Assembly: GCF_000210295.1 (NCBI RefSeq)
Contig: NC_026744.1
Coordinates: 2,728,001 to 2,792,000, forward strand
Origin: Trypanosoma brucei gambiense DAL972
Lineage: Eukaryota; Euglenozoa; Kinetoplastea; Trypanosomatida; Trypanosomatidae
DNA length: 64,000 nt
Direction of reading: 5' to 3'
Positions 28,815-38,031 of this stretch are shown here, piece after piece. Position 1 is the stretch's first letter, and every line of letters begins with the position of its first letter. The translations under genes and the position numbers were made by a program. A model generated the notes under the pieces. That model saw only the letters and a list, made by a program, of their open reading frames with translations, had not been told where the DNA came from and searched no databases.

Positions 28815-30521
28815 ATGCGAAACGATAAGTCGATGCCGCACACGGCGAACCCTTCCCCGATCCCGCCCTCCAATGGCGGTACGATTTGTTCTGACCACAA
28901 GTCGCTCGAGCTTTTCAACGCCGCGCATCCAAACCCAACAGGGCAGCAAATTGAAGTTGCACCAATTGCATTTCTCACAACAAATCGCGTTGTATCTGCC
29001 CTGAAGAAAGCAATAGGGCGTTTGGAGCTGCTGAACCTGCTCGACACTACGGCTCCGGACGATGGCTACAATGCTTCTCCATTCGTGACCGAACAACGAA
29101 CAACCAATAGTCTATTCGCCAAAGAAGCGAAATCAACTACCGCCGACACGGTACCACGTAAAGCCGCGTTGATCGCCGGACTTGGGGGTGAGACATCCCA
29201 TCGAGAAATAAGGGAGATAAATCACGCCCTTCAGGTAGCTGCGACAAAACAACGCACCGTCCGACCCACCGTTGGGGACCTTGTACAAGAACAGCAGGCC
29301 CTTGAACAAAAGTATGGCGAACTCCTACAAAAGGTGGGGCGTGTCAATCCTAGTAGGAGCGGTCCGACCTTAGACCCGAGCTGCTTTGCTTCCGTGCAAG
29401 ACTTGGATAAACTGGCTCTCATAGAGGAGCTTAAGCAAACCTCCAAGCGGCTACGAGAACATAATAAGGCCCTTTTCACACGTCTTAAGGACAATCCCAA
29501 TGACTCCGACAACTGGAAGAAGGTTGGCAACGAGCGGTTAGAATTGATAGAGCTACTCAAATCTGTCATTAAAGAGCTCACTGTGGGGTACGCCAGTGGT
29601 CGGACGCAGTCTGCAAGAACCGGCCTTTTGGCTAGACGCTACAGTCGAGGACCGAGGCTGAGTGGGACAAATGACAGTTCTGGTACGGAGGCGCGGGAAC
29701 CAACTCTATCAACTGCCATGAACCGGTTTGGTAGTTCGGTACAACTGAAACGAGCTGGGCGGAACCCTTCAGCAGCGCGCATTCCGCTTACCTCCACCTT
29801 TGAAAAGTTTGCCAAACTAGTTTCAGATGAGCAGAGTGCTCAGTTGTGGGCGAGTGAGCTTGTGCTGAAGGAAAAAGAACTGAATCAAAATGTGAAACAG
29901 CTTCAGCAAGAGCTCAAGACCCAGAAATTATTGAGGGAGAAGGAAGTCACCGAGTTGAAGTTGCGTGTCGCCGAGCTGAGGCAGAAATTGCGTCAAGAGA
30001 AAAAGCTAACTAAGCAGCGCGGTGATATGGTGAGAGCGGCCGCCGAAGCTGCGCACGAAGCAATGCAGCGTGCTGCAGATGATAAGGCGCATATTGTATT
30101 GGATGGCATGCAGGCAAACAGAGCTACGGATGTGATGGAAGAACGCGCGCATGCCGCGTTCAAGGAGCATCTCTTAGAACGTACTGCTGCGATGGATGAT
30201 CTTGCTATGCAGTGGGACAGGAAGAATCAAAATGAGGTGAAGCGTGCTGAGGCACGTAAGATTGATCTGGAGCAAATGCGGCAGCAGTGCGCCGAGCGTT
30301 TAGAGAAGGCCCGCAAAGACAAGGAGGTGGAGCTGGAAAAGAAAGCAGAGAGAGATGCTGAAAAGGAAAAACTGGAAGCTGCAAAAGTAGCGGAGGAGCT
30401 GCGGAGGAATACGGTTTATGAAGCCGTGTCAAAGATACAGTCGGCGATTCGGGCGATGTTCACGCGGAAAGCGGTTGCTGTATTGAGGAAGAAAGCTAGC
30501 AAGCATAAGCGCAAGACCTGA
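28815..30521 (+). CDS. DRC10: DRC10 (IQCD-like) nexin-dynein regulatory complex protein
   Basis: 568 residues. Residues about 50-75 (FLTTNRVVSALKKAIGRLELLNLL) match the opening helix of DRC10/IQCD. A further helical block (about 190-260) contains LIEELKQTSKRLREHNKALFTRL and ELIELLKSVIKEL at the spacing of the DRC10 middle region. A long coiled coil covers about 335-530, then one IQ motif (SKIQSAIRAMFTRKAV, about 540-555) and a basic Lys/Arg tail, again as in DRC10. The complex links doublet microtubules in the axoneme and regulates dynein. DRC9/IQCG has a similar end but not the N-terminal helix. The Ser/Arg/Thr-rich linker between the two halves is longer than in animals. Confidence 0.7.
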   Translation: MRNDKSMPHTANPSPIPPSNGGTICSDHKSLELFNAAHPNPTGQQIEVAPIAFLTTNRVVSALKKAIGRLELLNLLDTTAPDDGYNASPFVTEQRTTNSLFAKEAKSTTADTVPRKAALIAGLGGETSHREIREINHALQVAATKQRTVRPTVGDLVQEQQALEQKYGELLQKVGRVNPSRSGPTLDPSCFASVQDLDKLALIEELKQTSKRLREHNKALFTRLKDNPNDSDNWKKVGNERLELIELLKSVIKELTVGYASGRTQSARTGLLARRYSRGPRLSGTNDSSGTEAREPTLSTAMNRFGSSVQLKRAGRNPSAARIPLTSTFEKFAKLVSDEQSAQLWASELVLKEKELNQNVKQLQQELKTQKLLREKEVTELKLRVAELRQKLRQEKKLTKQRGDMVRAAAEAAHEAMQRAADDKAHIVLDGMQANRATDVMEERAHAAFKEHLLERTAAMDDLAMQWDRKNQNEVKRAEARKIDLEQMRQQCAERLEKARKDKEVELEKKAERDAEKEKLEAAKVAEELRRNTVYEAVSKIQSAIRAMFTRKAVAVLRKKASKHKRKT

Positions 30522-31042
30522 GAGAGCATCACTGTATATGTTGTGTTACACCGTTTGCAAAATGTTTGAAACCTTTCCCGGCGGTTGAAACTGTAACTTG
30601 TATGGGCGGAAGGTTGGTTGGCCGCGCTGTTCTGCCTCCTTCCCCCAGGTGGTCAGGGCATGGTGTCACCGTTCTATACCATACATTCATTAGAGGTACG
30701 TAACTACACGATGTATTCCAGACGGGCATTTAAATAGTGATGCTTGTATGTACTCACATGCATCAATTGAGGTGCGCCCCACTGCAGACCAATGCGGCTA
30801 AATTTATTTTCTAATGACTTGATCTGCGCGGGTGCGCTTGCCAATGTTTCTCATTCTGTTAGTGTTGGCCATGGGCTTCATTTGTTCAATTATTTTCATT
30901 GTTGGACACATCCTCATTGCGCTTTCACTTTCACATACAACCACTATCGCTTCCGTTTTGTTTCTACCGAACCATTTTCCATGCAATGTCAAGTAGGATC
31001 TGGGCCCCCACTAATTGGTAAAAATAGTTGCTTTCCACGTAA
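30522..31042. other. Intergenic region
   Basis: About 0.5 kb without a supported gene. A T/C-rich stretch around 30840-30920 is the only candidate splicing tract for the next gene. Confidence 0.6.
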
Positions 31043-31771
31043 ATGAGGCAAGCGTCTGCGGGAGAACGACGGCGGCTGAAACCCAGGCGGAAGCGTTCAA
31101 CAACCTCCGTGCCTTGCCGGAAACCATTGAGCGAAAGGGAGACTGCAGAGTTGTTTCTGTCGGATGTTGCTGCCGCGGGAACGGATGGAGTGGGGCCGAG
31201 CAGCTCTGTGGATCAGAGAACATTACCCGCAGATGCGCGGAAGAAGGTAAAGAAGGCCCCTGTCACTGTGACGAAGCGTGGAAAGGAGAAAAAAGGAGCA
31301 AAGTTGAATGTAAAGGTGGCTCTGGAAGAGGTCGTCGCTGCGTCTGGACCCGGTGGCATAACTCTGCCCCTTGAGGAAGGTGAGGATGATCCCTCTGTTT
31401 CAGTGGAGGTGCTGCAGCAAACCGCAGCTTTTCTTGCTGCCCTTACACCCAGCCGATCGCACCGCTTTTGGGCGTGCCGGCGGGTGGCCCGTGGGGAGGC
31501 AGAAGGGGAGGTGGATGCTGCATTGGAGGTATCCTCAACGGATAGTGACATCACTGACGGAGGGACGGATGGCAGCAATGAGGAGGAGAGTAACGATTTG
31601 GAGGACGCACGTGATTCTGGTGATTACAAAGAGTGCCCCACGGGTTCCATGGCGGGGAGGGCGACTGCGTCAAAGCATGCGACTAAAAAACCTAATGAGG
31701 AAGCGAAGGGGACGAATAAGAATGACGGCGGGTTGCTTTTCAAAAGCAACCCCGATATCTGGGATGACTGA
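31043..31771 (+). CDS. Hypothetical protein, basic N terminus and acidic C-terminal half
   Basis: 242 residues, not recognised. The first about 95 residues are strongly basic (RRRLKPRRKRS, ARKKVKKAPVTVTKRGKEKKGAK), resembling nuclear or nucleolar signals. Residues about 118-150 hold the only likely helix (VEVLQQTAAFLAALTPSRSHRFWACRRVARG). The rest is acidic and Ser/Asp/Glu-rich, ending in a short hydrophobic-acidic tail (LLFKSNPDIWDD). Composition suggests a nuclear, possibly ribosome-biogenesis protein, but this is inference. Confidence 0.65.
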   Translation: MRQASAGERRRLKPRRKRSTTSVPCRKPLSERETAELFLSDVAAAGTDGVGPSSSVDQRTLPADARKKVKKAPVTVTKRGKEKKGAKLNVKVALEEVVAASGPGGITLPLEEGEDDPSVSVEVLQQTAAFLAALTPSRSHRFWACRRVARGEAEGEVDAALEVSSTDSDITDGGTDGSNEEESNDLEDARDSGDYKECPTGSMAGRATASKHATKKPNEEAKGTNKNDGGLLFKSNPDIWDD

Positions 31772-32202
31772 GTGATGTACCAATGCTATGCATGGTATTT
31801 ACAGTCACTTAGCTTTGGGGTGCCGGTGGCTCGTGTAATCAGCACCTACTTGTAGCACTAATTAGTAATAACTTGCGCCCCCCCCCTTGTACACCTGGAT
31901 AAGCTTTTACAAGGGTTTTCAGCCTTAAAATTTGATCTCCTACTCCATTCTTTCGCTTTCGGTGCATGGGCTTCACTGTCTCTTACTTTCCTTGGAATGT
32001 GCGAATCAATGCACTTGAATATTTTCCTTTTATCTATCTCTCTGCGTCTCTTCTTTCCATGATTCAATTACGCCGCTTTATGCGTGGTTTGCCAGTGTTG
32101 TTGACAACCGGACTTGAAGTATCACGGGGTGGCAATTGGTGAATATCGTTGGATTGCCGAAGCACTCGTTACTGTCACGACGCTTGCGCCAAAAAGAAGC
32201 CT
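31772..32202. other. Intergenic region
   Basis: Contains a short C run at 31877-31884 and a pyrimidine-rich block at 31965-32060. No gene is seen. Confidence 0.6.
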
Positions 32203-33384
32203 ATGCACGCGACAGTCACTGCCACACAACATATCCTTCAGTCGGTTACCACTCACAGATACGAGCTTGTTGCAGTGTTAATCAGTGGTATCGTTGCCTA
32301 CTTTGCTACCGTGCGTTTTGTACAGGGGGCCCGCATAAAGCTAATACAAAGAAGGCTCTGCGGAATAGATATTAATAAAACAACGCCGGAGCAACGAAAG
32401 AAGATTGCATCGAAACCGTATGACGAGCTAGACGAGGGCGAGAAGCGACTCGTCGTGCCGGAGTCATTTGGCATTCTTGCAGGTGCTGTGTACCTCTCTG
32501 CCGTTTTGATAACCACTTCTGTGACCTTTGGTAGGGTCTCCCGCCAACTGGATGGATCAGTGACTTCCATTGCCGTTATGCTCCTTCTTGGATTTGTAGA
32601 TGATGTGCTCGACCTGCGTTGGAGGTACAAAATACTTCTCTCGGCCATAGGCACCATCCCACTTGTCATGACGTACAAGGGAAGCCTCGAGGTCATCGTT
32701 CCCCGCCTCCTCACACCTTACCTTGGTTCACCCACGCTGTACCTCGGTGTCTTCTACCTTGTGGGTCTGTCGTTGTTGTGCATCTTCTGCACGAACAGCA
32801 TAAATATTCTCGCTGGTGTTAATGGTGTGGAAGTAGGGCAAAGTATTGTGATTGCTGTGGCATCTATAGTGCACTGCATTATGCAGATGCGTCTAGAAAG
32901 TGATCCGAGCTACGGTGGACCTGCCACCTCAGGGCAACTCCTAGCCATTGCGCTGCTCGTACCGTTTGTTGGTGTGAGCGCTGCCCTCTGGCGTTTCAAC
33001 TCGTACCCTGCTTCCATATTTGTGGGTGACAGTTATACATATTTCGCAGGCACTGTCCTTTCGGTCGCTGGCGTAACAGGTGTCTACAGTAAGACACTCA
33101 TGCTCTTTTTCGTGCCACAGCTTGTTAACTTTGCAATTTCGCTTCCGCAGCTACTGCGAATCGTGCCATGCCCCCGCCACCGCGTTCCTCGGTGGGACAT
33201 GGAGAGGGACGTCATGCAGAACAGTGGTAATTACACGCTGTTGAACGCCATCTTGCTTCTACGTGGTGATATGCATGAGCGGGATTTGACGCGTGCGGCG
33301 TTGAAACTACAGGTTGTCTCTTGCATAGTTGCGATGTTCGCAAGATACTTCCTGGCTTCCCTCCTGTACGACCACGTCTACTGA
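32203..33384 (+). CDS. ALG7: UDP-GlcNAc:dolichyl-phosphate GlcNAc-1-phosphotransferase
   Basis: 393 residues from ATG 32203 (the open frame begins at a TTG upstream). This polytopic ER enzyme makes GlcNAc-PP-dolichol, the first step of N-glycan precursor synthesis and the tunicamycin target. All family landmarks are present in order: a first membrane span (LVAVLISGIVAYFATV), LLLGFVDDVLDLRWRYK (catalytic Asp pair), TNSINILAGVNGVEVGQS, SIFVGDSYTYFAGTVLSVAGV, and PCPRHRVPRWD. About ten hydrophobic spans can be counted. Length is close to human DPAGT1. The product feeds the lipid-linked oligosaccharide pathway that glycosylates the VSG coat. Confidence 0.93.
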   Translation: MHATVTATQHILQSVTTHRYELVAVLISGIVAYFATVRFVQGARIKLIQRRLCGIDINKTTPEQRKKIASKPYDELDEGEKRLVVPESFGILAGAVYLSAVLITTSVTFGRVSRQLDGSVTSIAVMLLLGFVDDVLDLRWRYKILLSAIGTIPLVMTYKGSLEVIVPRLLTPYLGSPTLYLGVFYLVGLSLLCIFCTNSINILAGVNGVEVGQSIVIAVASIVHCIMQMRLESDPSYGGPATSGQLLAIALLVPFVGVSAALWRFNSYPASIFVGDSYTYFAGTVLSVAGVTGVYSKTLMLFFVPQLVNFAISLPQLLRIVPCPRHRVPRWDMERDVMQNSGNYTLLNAILLLRGDMHERDLTRAALKLQVVSCIVAMFARYFLASLLYDHVY

Positions 33385-34394
33385 TTAATAAAAAAAAGAG
33401 GTGATGTGGTCACATGGCGTATGTAACGACTTCAATTTGGGTGCAACTGCAGTTACCGTGTCTGTTACGCTGTGTGAGCGGGGTCATAAGGATAGAAGCT
33501 AAACTCTGCTCTCATTTATGCCACACGCTATATACTATTCAGGAGGATAGTGTGTGGTAAGTGCGGAAGGAAGGCGCTTCTACTTGTTGTGTTGCATCAC
33601 TGAGGGAAGGAAAAGGTTGGTCGAAGGGATGCAGAAGAACTATCCTCTATGCCAAAGCAAAGTACTCTCTTTGTGTGGTTATGGTGCGCGTAGCCACTAA
33701 CGACTTTCAGATCAGTTTGAGTGGGCTCATTGCTTTGGGGTTCCCAACTTATGATTAAGTACTATGGTGGGCGATTGCTAAAAAAGGTTCGCAATGGGTG
33801 CCTGCACTCGTGCAAGAACAAGTTAGCGTGCTGCCAACGCTTAGATTTGCCTAATAGCATATTGTATTATTACAGGGTTATAATACCGATCATACTGACC
33901 GTCAACGCCGTCTCTCCCTGTGCTTATCGCAACCATAACAAGCCGTTACTTGAAATAAGCTCATGGCACTGTTATCACTTTCTCATTAACTTGCACTGGT
34001 TCACTCAAATATATATTTCCTCCCTATTCGCATATATGTTAATGAATGAACCTTTAAGGCAATTTTGGCGACCCGCATCCTCGGGAAAAGGGTCGTAGCT
34101 ACATACAAGCCGCGACACCGAACTGAGTTCCGCCGAGAATACATGTAAGTGCCCTCATCACCGAAATCGACAGAAGAGTAGTTCACACGCCAAGGACATC
34201 TTCTCGCACGCGCCCACCCACGGGGGCTGGAAACGATATTAGGGAACATTTTTGAGAACCAACGAGGTGGTAAGGTGTGTGGCAAAAGGAATATTAAGTT
34301 TTTAACTGCATACCTATTTTGTATGTCTGCCGGTAGTGCCGCGTCCCATCCGGTGGCGATCCATGCTGGAAACAGTCGCAGCGGTAGTTTCACA
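33385..34394. other. Intergenic region upstream of PSF2
   Basis: 1 kb without a supported gene; open frames such as 33721-34098 have no motifs. A pyrimidine-rich stretch at about 34290-34330 followed by GGTAG (34336) is the likely acceptor for PSF2. Confidence 0.6.
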
Positions 34395-35255
34395 ATGTAT
34401 CACTTTGCCTCCTTCGCCGCTATGGAGGTCACAGTGACGATTGTGCCTCGTTTCACCATGCCACGCATTTCAACTGCATTCGGTGGTCGCTACGGGCCCT
34501 TTACACCCAACTTCCCCACCGATGTGCCGCTGTGGCTTGCGCTCCACATCCGACAGACGGACACTTGCACTATTCAACCGCCGCCCTACGTCGCTTTGCC
34601 GCATCTTCGCCAGGTGCTGGAGAGAGAGAAGGAAAATGAAACAACATTCGAAGCACTTCCCTTCTACTTCTTCGAGGTGGTCAAGAAGTTGTGCGAAGTC
34701 AGTGCCGCTGCGGAAGATGTTCCACATGTAGCGGAGGTAGTGCGGCTCGTTGATGAAGTGCGTGCAGTGCGGAGACGGAAACTCCAACAGAGCATGTCAG
34801 TGTTTGAAGCGGAGGGATCACCCGTGTTTATACCCGGCATTAAGCTATCAAATATCGTGAACCACGAACTTCAATACTTGCGCACGTCCTTTGCAATAGT
34901 GCTACAGCAGTCTGCAGATATGAAGCAGAGACGAGAGCAAGACATTGGTGGACCCATAGAAAGCGTCCCAACACCCATCCGAACAAGTGGGACGACGCTG
35001 TCGTATACGCCCCTGTCAACAGCCGCTGCAGCCGAGGCGCGTTTGTTGGATTACGCAGGAACGAGGAGTAGCGACACACACGACTCTCTGTCAACCTCAG
35101 CAGCAGCGGAGCAGGCAATATTTACCCCTGAAAACACTTTCACAACCGACAGTGCCCCGTCGGTTGCTGGTGCGACGGAAACGGGAACGGCGAGCATGTC
35201 AGAGGAGATTTCAGGACCACCAGTGAAGAAGCGGCGGACGCTAAGACAGACGTAA
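34395..35255 (+). CDS. PSF2: GINS complex subunit PSF2
   Basis: 286 residues from ATG 34395; an earlier in-frame ATG at 34323 would add 24 residues but lies before the likely splice acceptor. Residues about 14-30 (TIVPRFTMPRISTAFGGRYGPF) and 38-46 (VPLWLALHI) match the PSF2 N-terminal domain, followed by the helical GINS A domain (VLEREKENETTFEALPFYFFEVVKKLCE, VAEVVRLVDEVRAVRRRKLQQS) and IKLSNIVNHELQYLRTSF. GINS joins CDC45 and MCM2-7 in the replicative helicase. Human PSF2 ends near residue 185; this protein continues for about 110 residues of Ser/Thr/Ala-rich sequence and ends in KKRRT, a likely nuclear signal. Confidence 0.85.
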   Translation: MYHFASFAAMEVTVTIVPRFTMPRISTAFGGRYGPFTPNFPTDVPLWLALHIRQTDTCTIQPPPYVALPHLRQVLEREKENETTFEALPFYFFEVVKKLCEVSAAAEDVPHVAEVVRLVDEVRAVRRRKLQQSMSVFEAEGSPVFIPGIKLSNIVNHELQYLRTSFAIVLQQSADMKQRREQDIGGPIESVPTPIRTSGTTLSYTPLSTAAAAEARLLDYAGTRSSDTHDSLSTSAAAEQAIFTPENTFTTDSAPSVAGATETGTASMSEEISGPPVKKRRTLRQT

Positions 35256-36072
35256 ATATTGGCGACGATCGATAATATGGGAAACAGTTGCAATGGCTTG
35301 ACCCCAAAAAGCGAAACAAACCGAAAATGATGAAAGCAGGGTCGTGTTTTATTAATGGTCGTTGGATTCTCAGGCCCACCTGAGTGTACACGGTTGCGCG
35401 GGAACTTCTTTTGGATTTGTGAGAGGCGGATAAATTGTCCGAATACCCAGCGCTAACACGGCTATATCTTCCTCTTAGAGTAGTTCTGCGGCACCACTGC
35501 TCTGATATTTATGTTTCTCTACTTACTTTTTGCCGTTACTCGACCTCCCCATTTTCACTTGTTTGTGAGTAACCGCAACAGGGCAATAGCTTCACAAGAT
35601 GCAATTGCAGACGATTGGCGGACGTTTCTTGCATCAAATCGTCAAAAATCCAGCACAGCAGGTGTACAGTTTTTGACAAAGGCTTGTGTATTCTCCTACA
35701 ACCCCTCGCATAACATCTGACTGTGCAACCGCGGTTGTAAGCAACGTGGCTCTGTATCACCTTTCCGCCTATAATTAGGTGTTAACAAAAGTTCTCAGTG
35801 CTCCTTTGAGGCAAAAGCGAGAGGCAACAGTTGAAGGGGGAAGGTATATGGAACCTTCGGACGTGTGATTCTTGAGGTATTAGTTGTGGCTAACCGCATC
35901 CTTCCTTCTTTTCTTCTTTTGTTGCTGTTTCGGTCAACACCAAAGTTGTTTTTTTTTTCTGCACTGTTCGGTGAACGGTATTTTGTTAAACTTTAGGAGT
36001 GACGGAAGAAAAAAGGTATTTGCATTTGTTAAGGAGGGAAGGGAAAGACGAAACACGAAAAAGGTAAAGGTA
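35256..36072. other. Intergenic region and 5' UTR of arrestin-like gene
   Basis: Contains pyrimidine-rich DNA at 35905-35965. The frame of the next gene is open from TTG at 35884 through this tract, giving an implausible Phe/Cys-rich leader, so it is treated as UTR. Confidence 0.6.
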
Positions 36073-38031
36073 ATGAAGACTCATCGTGCCGCTAAGCATG
36101 TAACAGCGCATCGTATACTGTTGGAGCGGTTATCTTTACAACCCGGTGAGGTGCTCAGAGGAATTGTAGAGGTTTGGGTGGATGCACCGCTGGGATATTC
36201 GGTACTGGAGGTTGTGCTGCTTGGTCAGGAGTTTACGCGTCTGAAGAGCTCCTTCGGAAAAATCCTTGGCAAAGATGCTGCCAAAGCCACATATTACAGG
36301 CAGCGCGTCGTCGTAGCGGGATGTCCCGGCGAGAATTCGCAGGTATCCGTTGTTTCGGAAGGTGACGGGAATCCGGAGGGTGCCAATAGCGATGAGTGGA
36401 GTGACTTCAATCGATCACCGTCGGTAAGTGATGTGGAATTAGCGGGTATTCAATCGTCAGGACTGATGCCCGGAACCTACACATTTCCCTTCAAAGTGAG
36501 GCTCCCCTCCGCACTACCGCCTACTCATGAGTACCATATACGAGGAAGTGCTTCAAGGCTGAAATACACTGTAACATCGACGCTGCTCTCGAGAGGCCGT
36601 CTGCTCTCAACAACCGATGCACCATTCAGTGTTAAGGCACTCCCGCTGGATGAGTCCCGTTGGATGAATGCGTACTTAAAAACCGTTCCAATGTTTGATG
36701 GAAACGTTCTTCTTGTCAGTGACGCCGCCTCTGGGACCGAAGAAGACCGGTGGGCATCTTTGAGCGGGCTTCAAGGGACTAACTGCATTTGCATGAATCA
36801 CAACATGCCGCTTTACGCACCCAACGAATGTAGTGGCTCCAGTGATTCCGTGACCGATGCCGGTGGGCTCTTAACGACTACCCCGTTCGGTGCACCGCAC
36901 CCTGCGTCGATGGATCCATTAAGGTCTCAGCTGGTAAAACCTTCAGTGAATAACTGGTTGGATGGTACCAGCGGCGTCAACACCAATGAGGATGCAACCG
37001 AGGACCAGAAGAGTGGGCATGGCACTGAGGACGCACTACAACCGCGGGCATCTGCGAATGAGTCGGAACAAGGGATGAGTGTTTTTCAACAAGCTGATTC
37101 TTGTTCTGGTAATAAAAGGGGGACTCGTCGTGGTGGTGACGATTTGAAGGGCGGTGGTCAAGCAGCAGCTCCGGGAGCCAGCGACGCTCAGAATAATGTT
37201 GATGCCGCCGCGTGCCTCAATCAACTCGTGCAGCGTGTCCGTCAAGATGCGAGGTGGGAACATCGTCTAGAGGTACCAATTGAAGGGCTATTTGGCAGGG
37301 GAAGTGTTACCATCACGCTATCTTTCGGGCGTGTGGTATTTACCGGGGGCGCAACTGTGCGTTTCCATGGGTTAGTTGACAATGAACGGGGATTATCTAA
37401 TGTTTTGATGATTAATTTTTCTCTTGTTACCCATTATCAAATGAACTCACTCATAGAAACCCGTCATACCAGAAATGTTATTTCGGAGTGTTCACTGCGC
37501 CAGGTCGTTAAACGCGGGGAGGCGGCTCGCATACCTCTCTGTACGCTAGAGGTGCCCCAAAACACTTCACCGACTGCTGTAACGTCGAACTGCAGCTGCC
37601 GTACGTTTCTTGATGTTGAAGTTTTCTCTATGCATGGCCCCGGCACGCGGTCCGGATCGGCAAGAACGGAGCTGTTGGTCGTGGACTCGCTCGCTCGTGA
37701 CGAAAAATCTTCCGACCGAAAAGGGAGATGGTCAAACTATTTTCAATGTTATGACCCTTTAAGGGGACAAAGTCGTATAGACATTGTTTCATCGTATGTG
37801 CTAAGTGGAAAGATAAATGTCATCAAGAAGGATGCGTGCAACGGTAATGGGGAGCTACTGCAACCGCCAGAGAAACCCAGTCGTTACTGCAAAACGTGGA
37901 AACACACTTTCCGCCCCCAACTTGACTTTGTGAATGCAACGTATTATCCGGACGAGTCCAGCGGTCACAACTCCCGGGGCATCAACCCCCTCCAGAGCCT
38001 TTACTACACAGAAGGTTCATTAACTGAGTAG
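36073..38031 (+). CDS. Arrestin-fold protein with long central insertion
   Basis: 652 residues. The N-terminal domain begins with LLERLSLQPGEVLRGIVEVWVDAPLGYSVLEVVLLGQEF, the typical first sheet of alpha-arrestins. It includes the pattern PGTYTFPFKVRLPSALPPTHEYHIRGSASRLKYTVTSTLL (about 135-175), in which PG.Y.FPF..LP...P.S/T and Y.v...l are family hallmarks. A disordered insertion of about 180 residues (about 215-395) separates it from a second beta domain (about 400-600) with LEVPIEGLFGRGSVTITLSFGRVVFTGGATV. Alpha-arrestins and VPS26 act in endosomal trafficking and ubiquitin-ligase recruitment. No PPxY motif was seen, so a ligase adaptor role is not supported. Partner unknown. Confidence 0.7.
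   Translation: MKTHRAAKHVTAHRILLERLSLQPGEVLRGIVEVWVDAPLGYSVLEVVLLGQEFTRLKSSFGKILGKDAAKATYYRQRVVVAGCPGENSQVSVVSEGDGNPEGANSDEWSDFNRSPSVSDVELAGIQSSGLMPGTYTFPFKVRLPSALPPTHEYHIRGSASRLKYTVTSTLLSRGRLLSTTDAPFSVKALPLDESRWMNAYLKTVPMFDGNVLLVSDAASGTEEDRWASLSGLQGTNCICMNHNMPLYAPNECSGSSDSVTDAGGLLTTTPFGAPHPASMDPLRSQLVKPSVNNWLDGTSGVNTNEDATEDQKSGHGTEDALQPRASANESEQGMSVFQQADSCSGNKRGTRRGGDDLKGGGQAAAPGASDAQNNVDAAACLNQLVQRVRQDARWEHRLEVPIEGLFGRGSVTITLSFGRVVFTGGATVRFHGLVDNERGLSNVLMINFSLVTHYQMNSLIETRHTRNVISECSLRQVVKRGEAARIPLCTLEVPQNTSPTAVTSNCSCRTFLDVEVFSMHGPGTRSGSARTELLVVDSLARDEKSSDRKGRWSNYFQCYDPLRGQSRIDIVSSYVLSGKINVIKKDACNGNGELLQPPEKPSRYCKTWKHTFRPQLDFVNATYYPDESSGHNSRGINPLQSLYYTEGSLTE

Noticed and set aside
33721..34098. 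125-codon frame between ALG7 and PSF2
   Set aside because: Composition is random-looking, with no acceptor-tract arrangement immediately upstream and no family motif.
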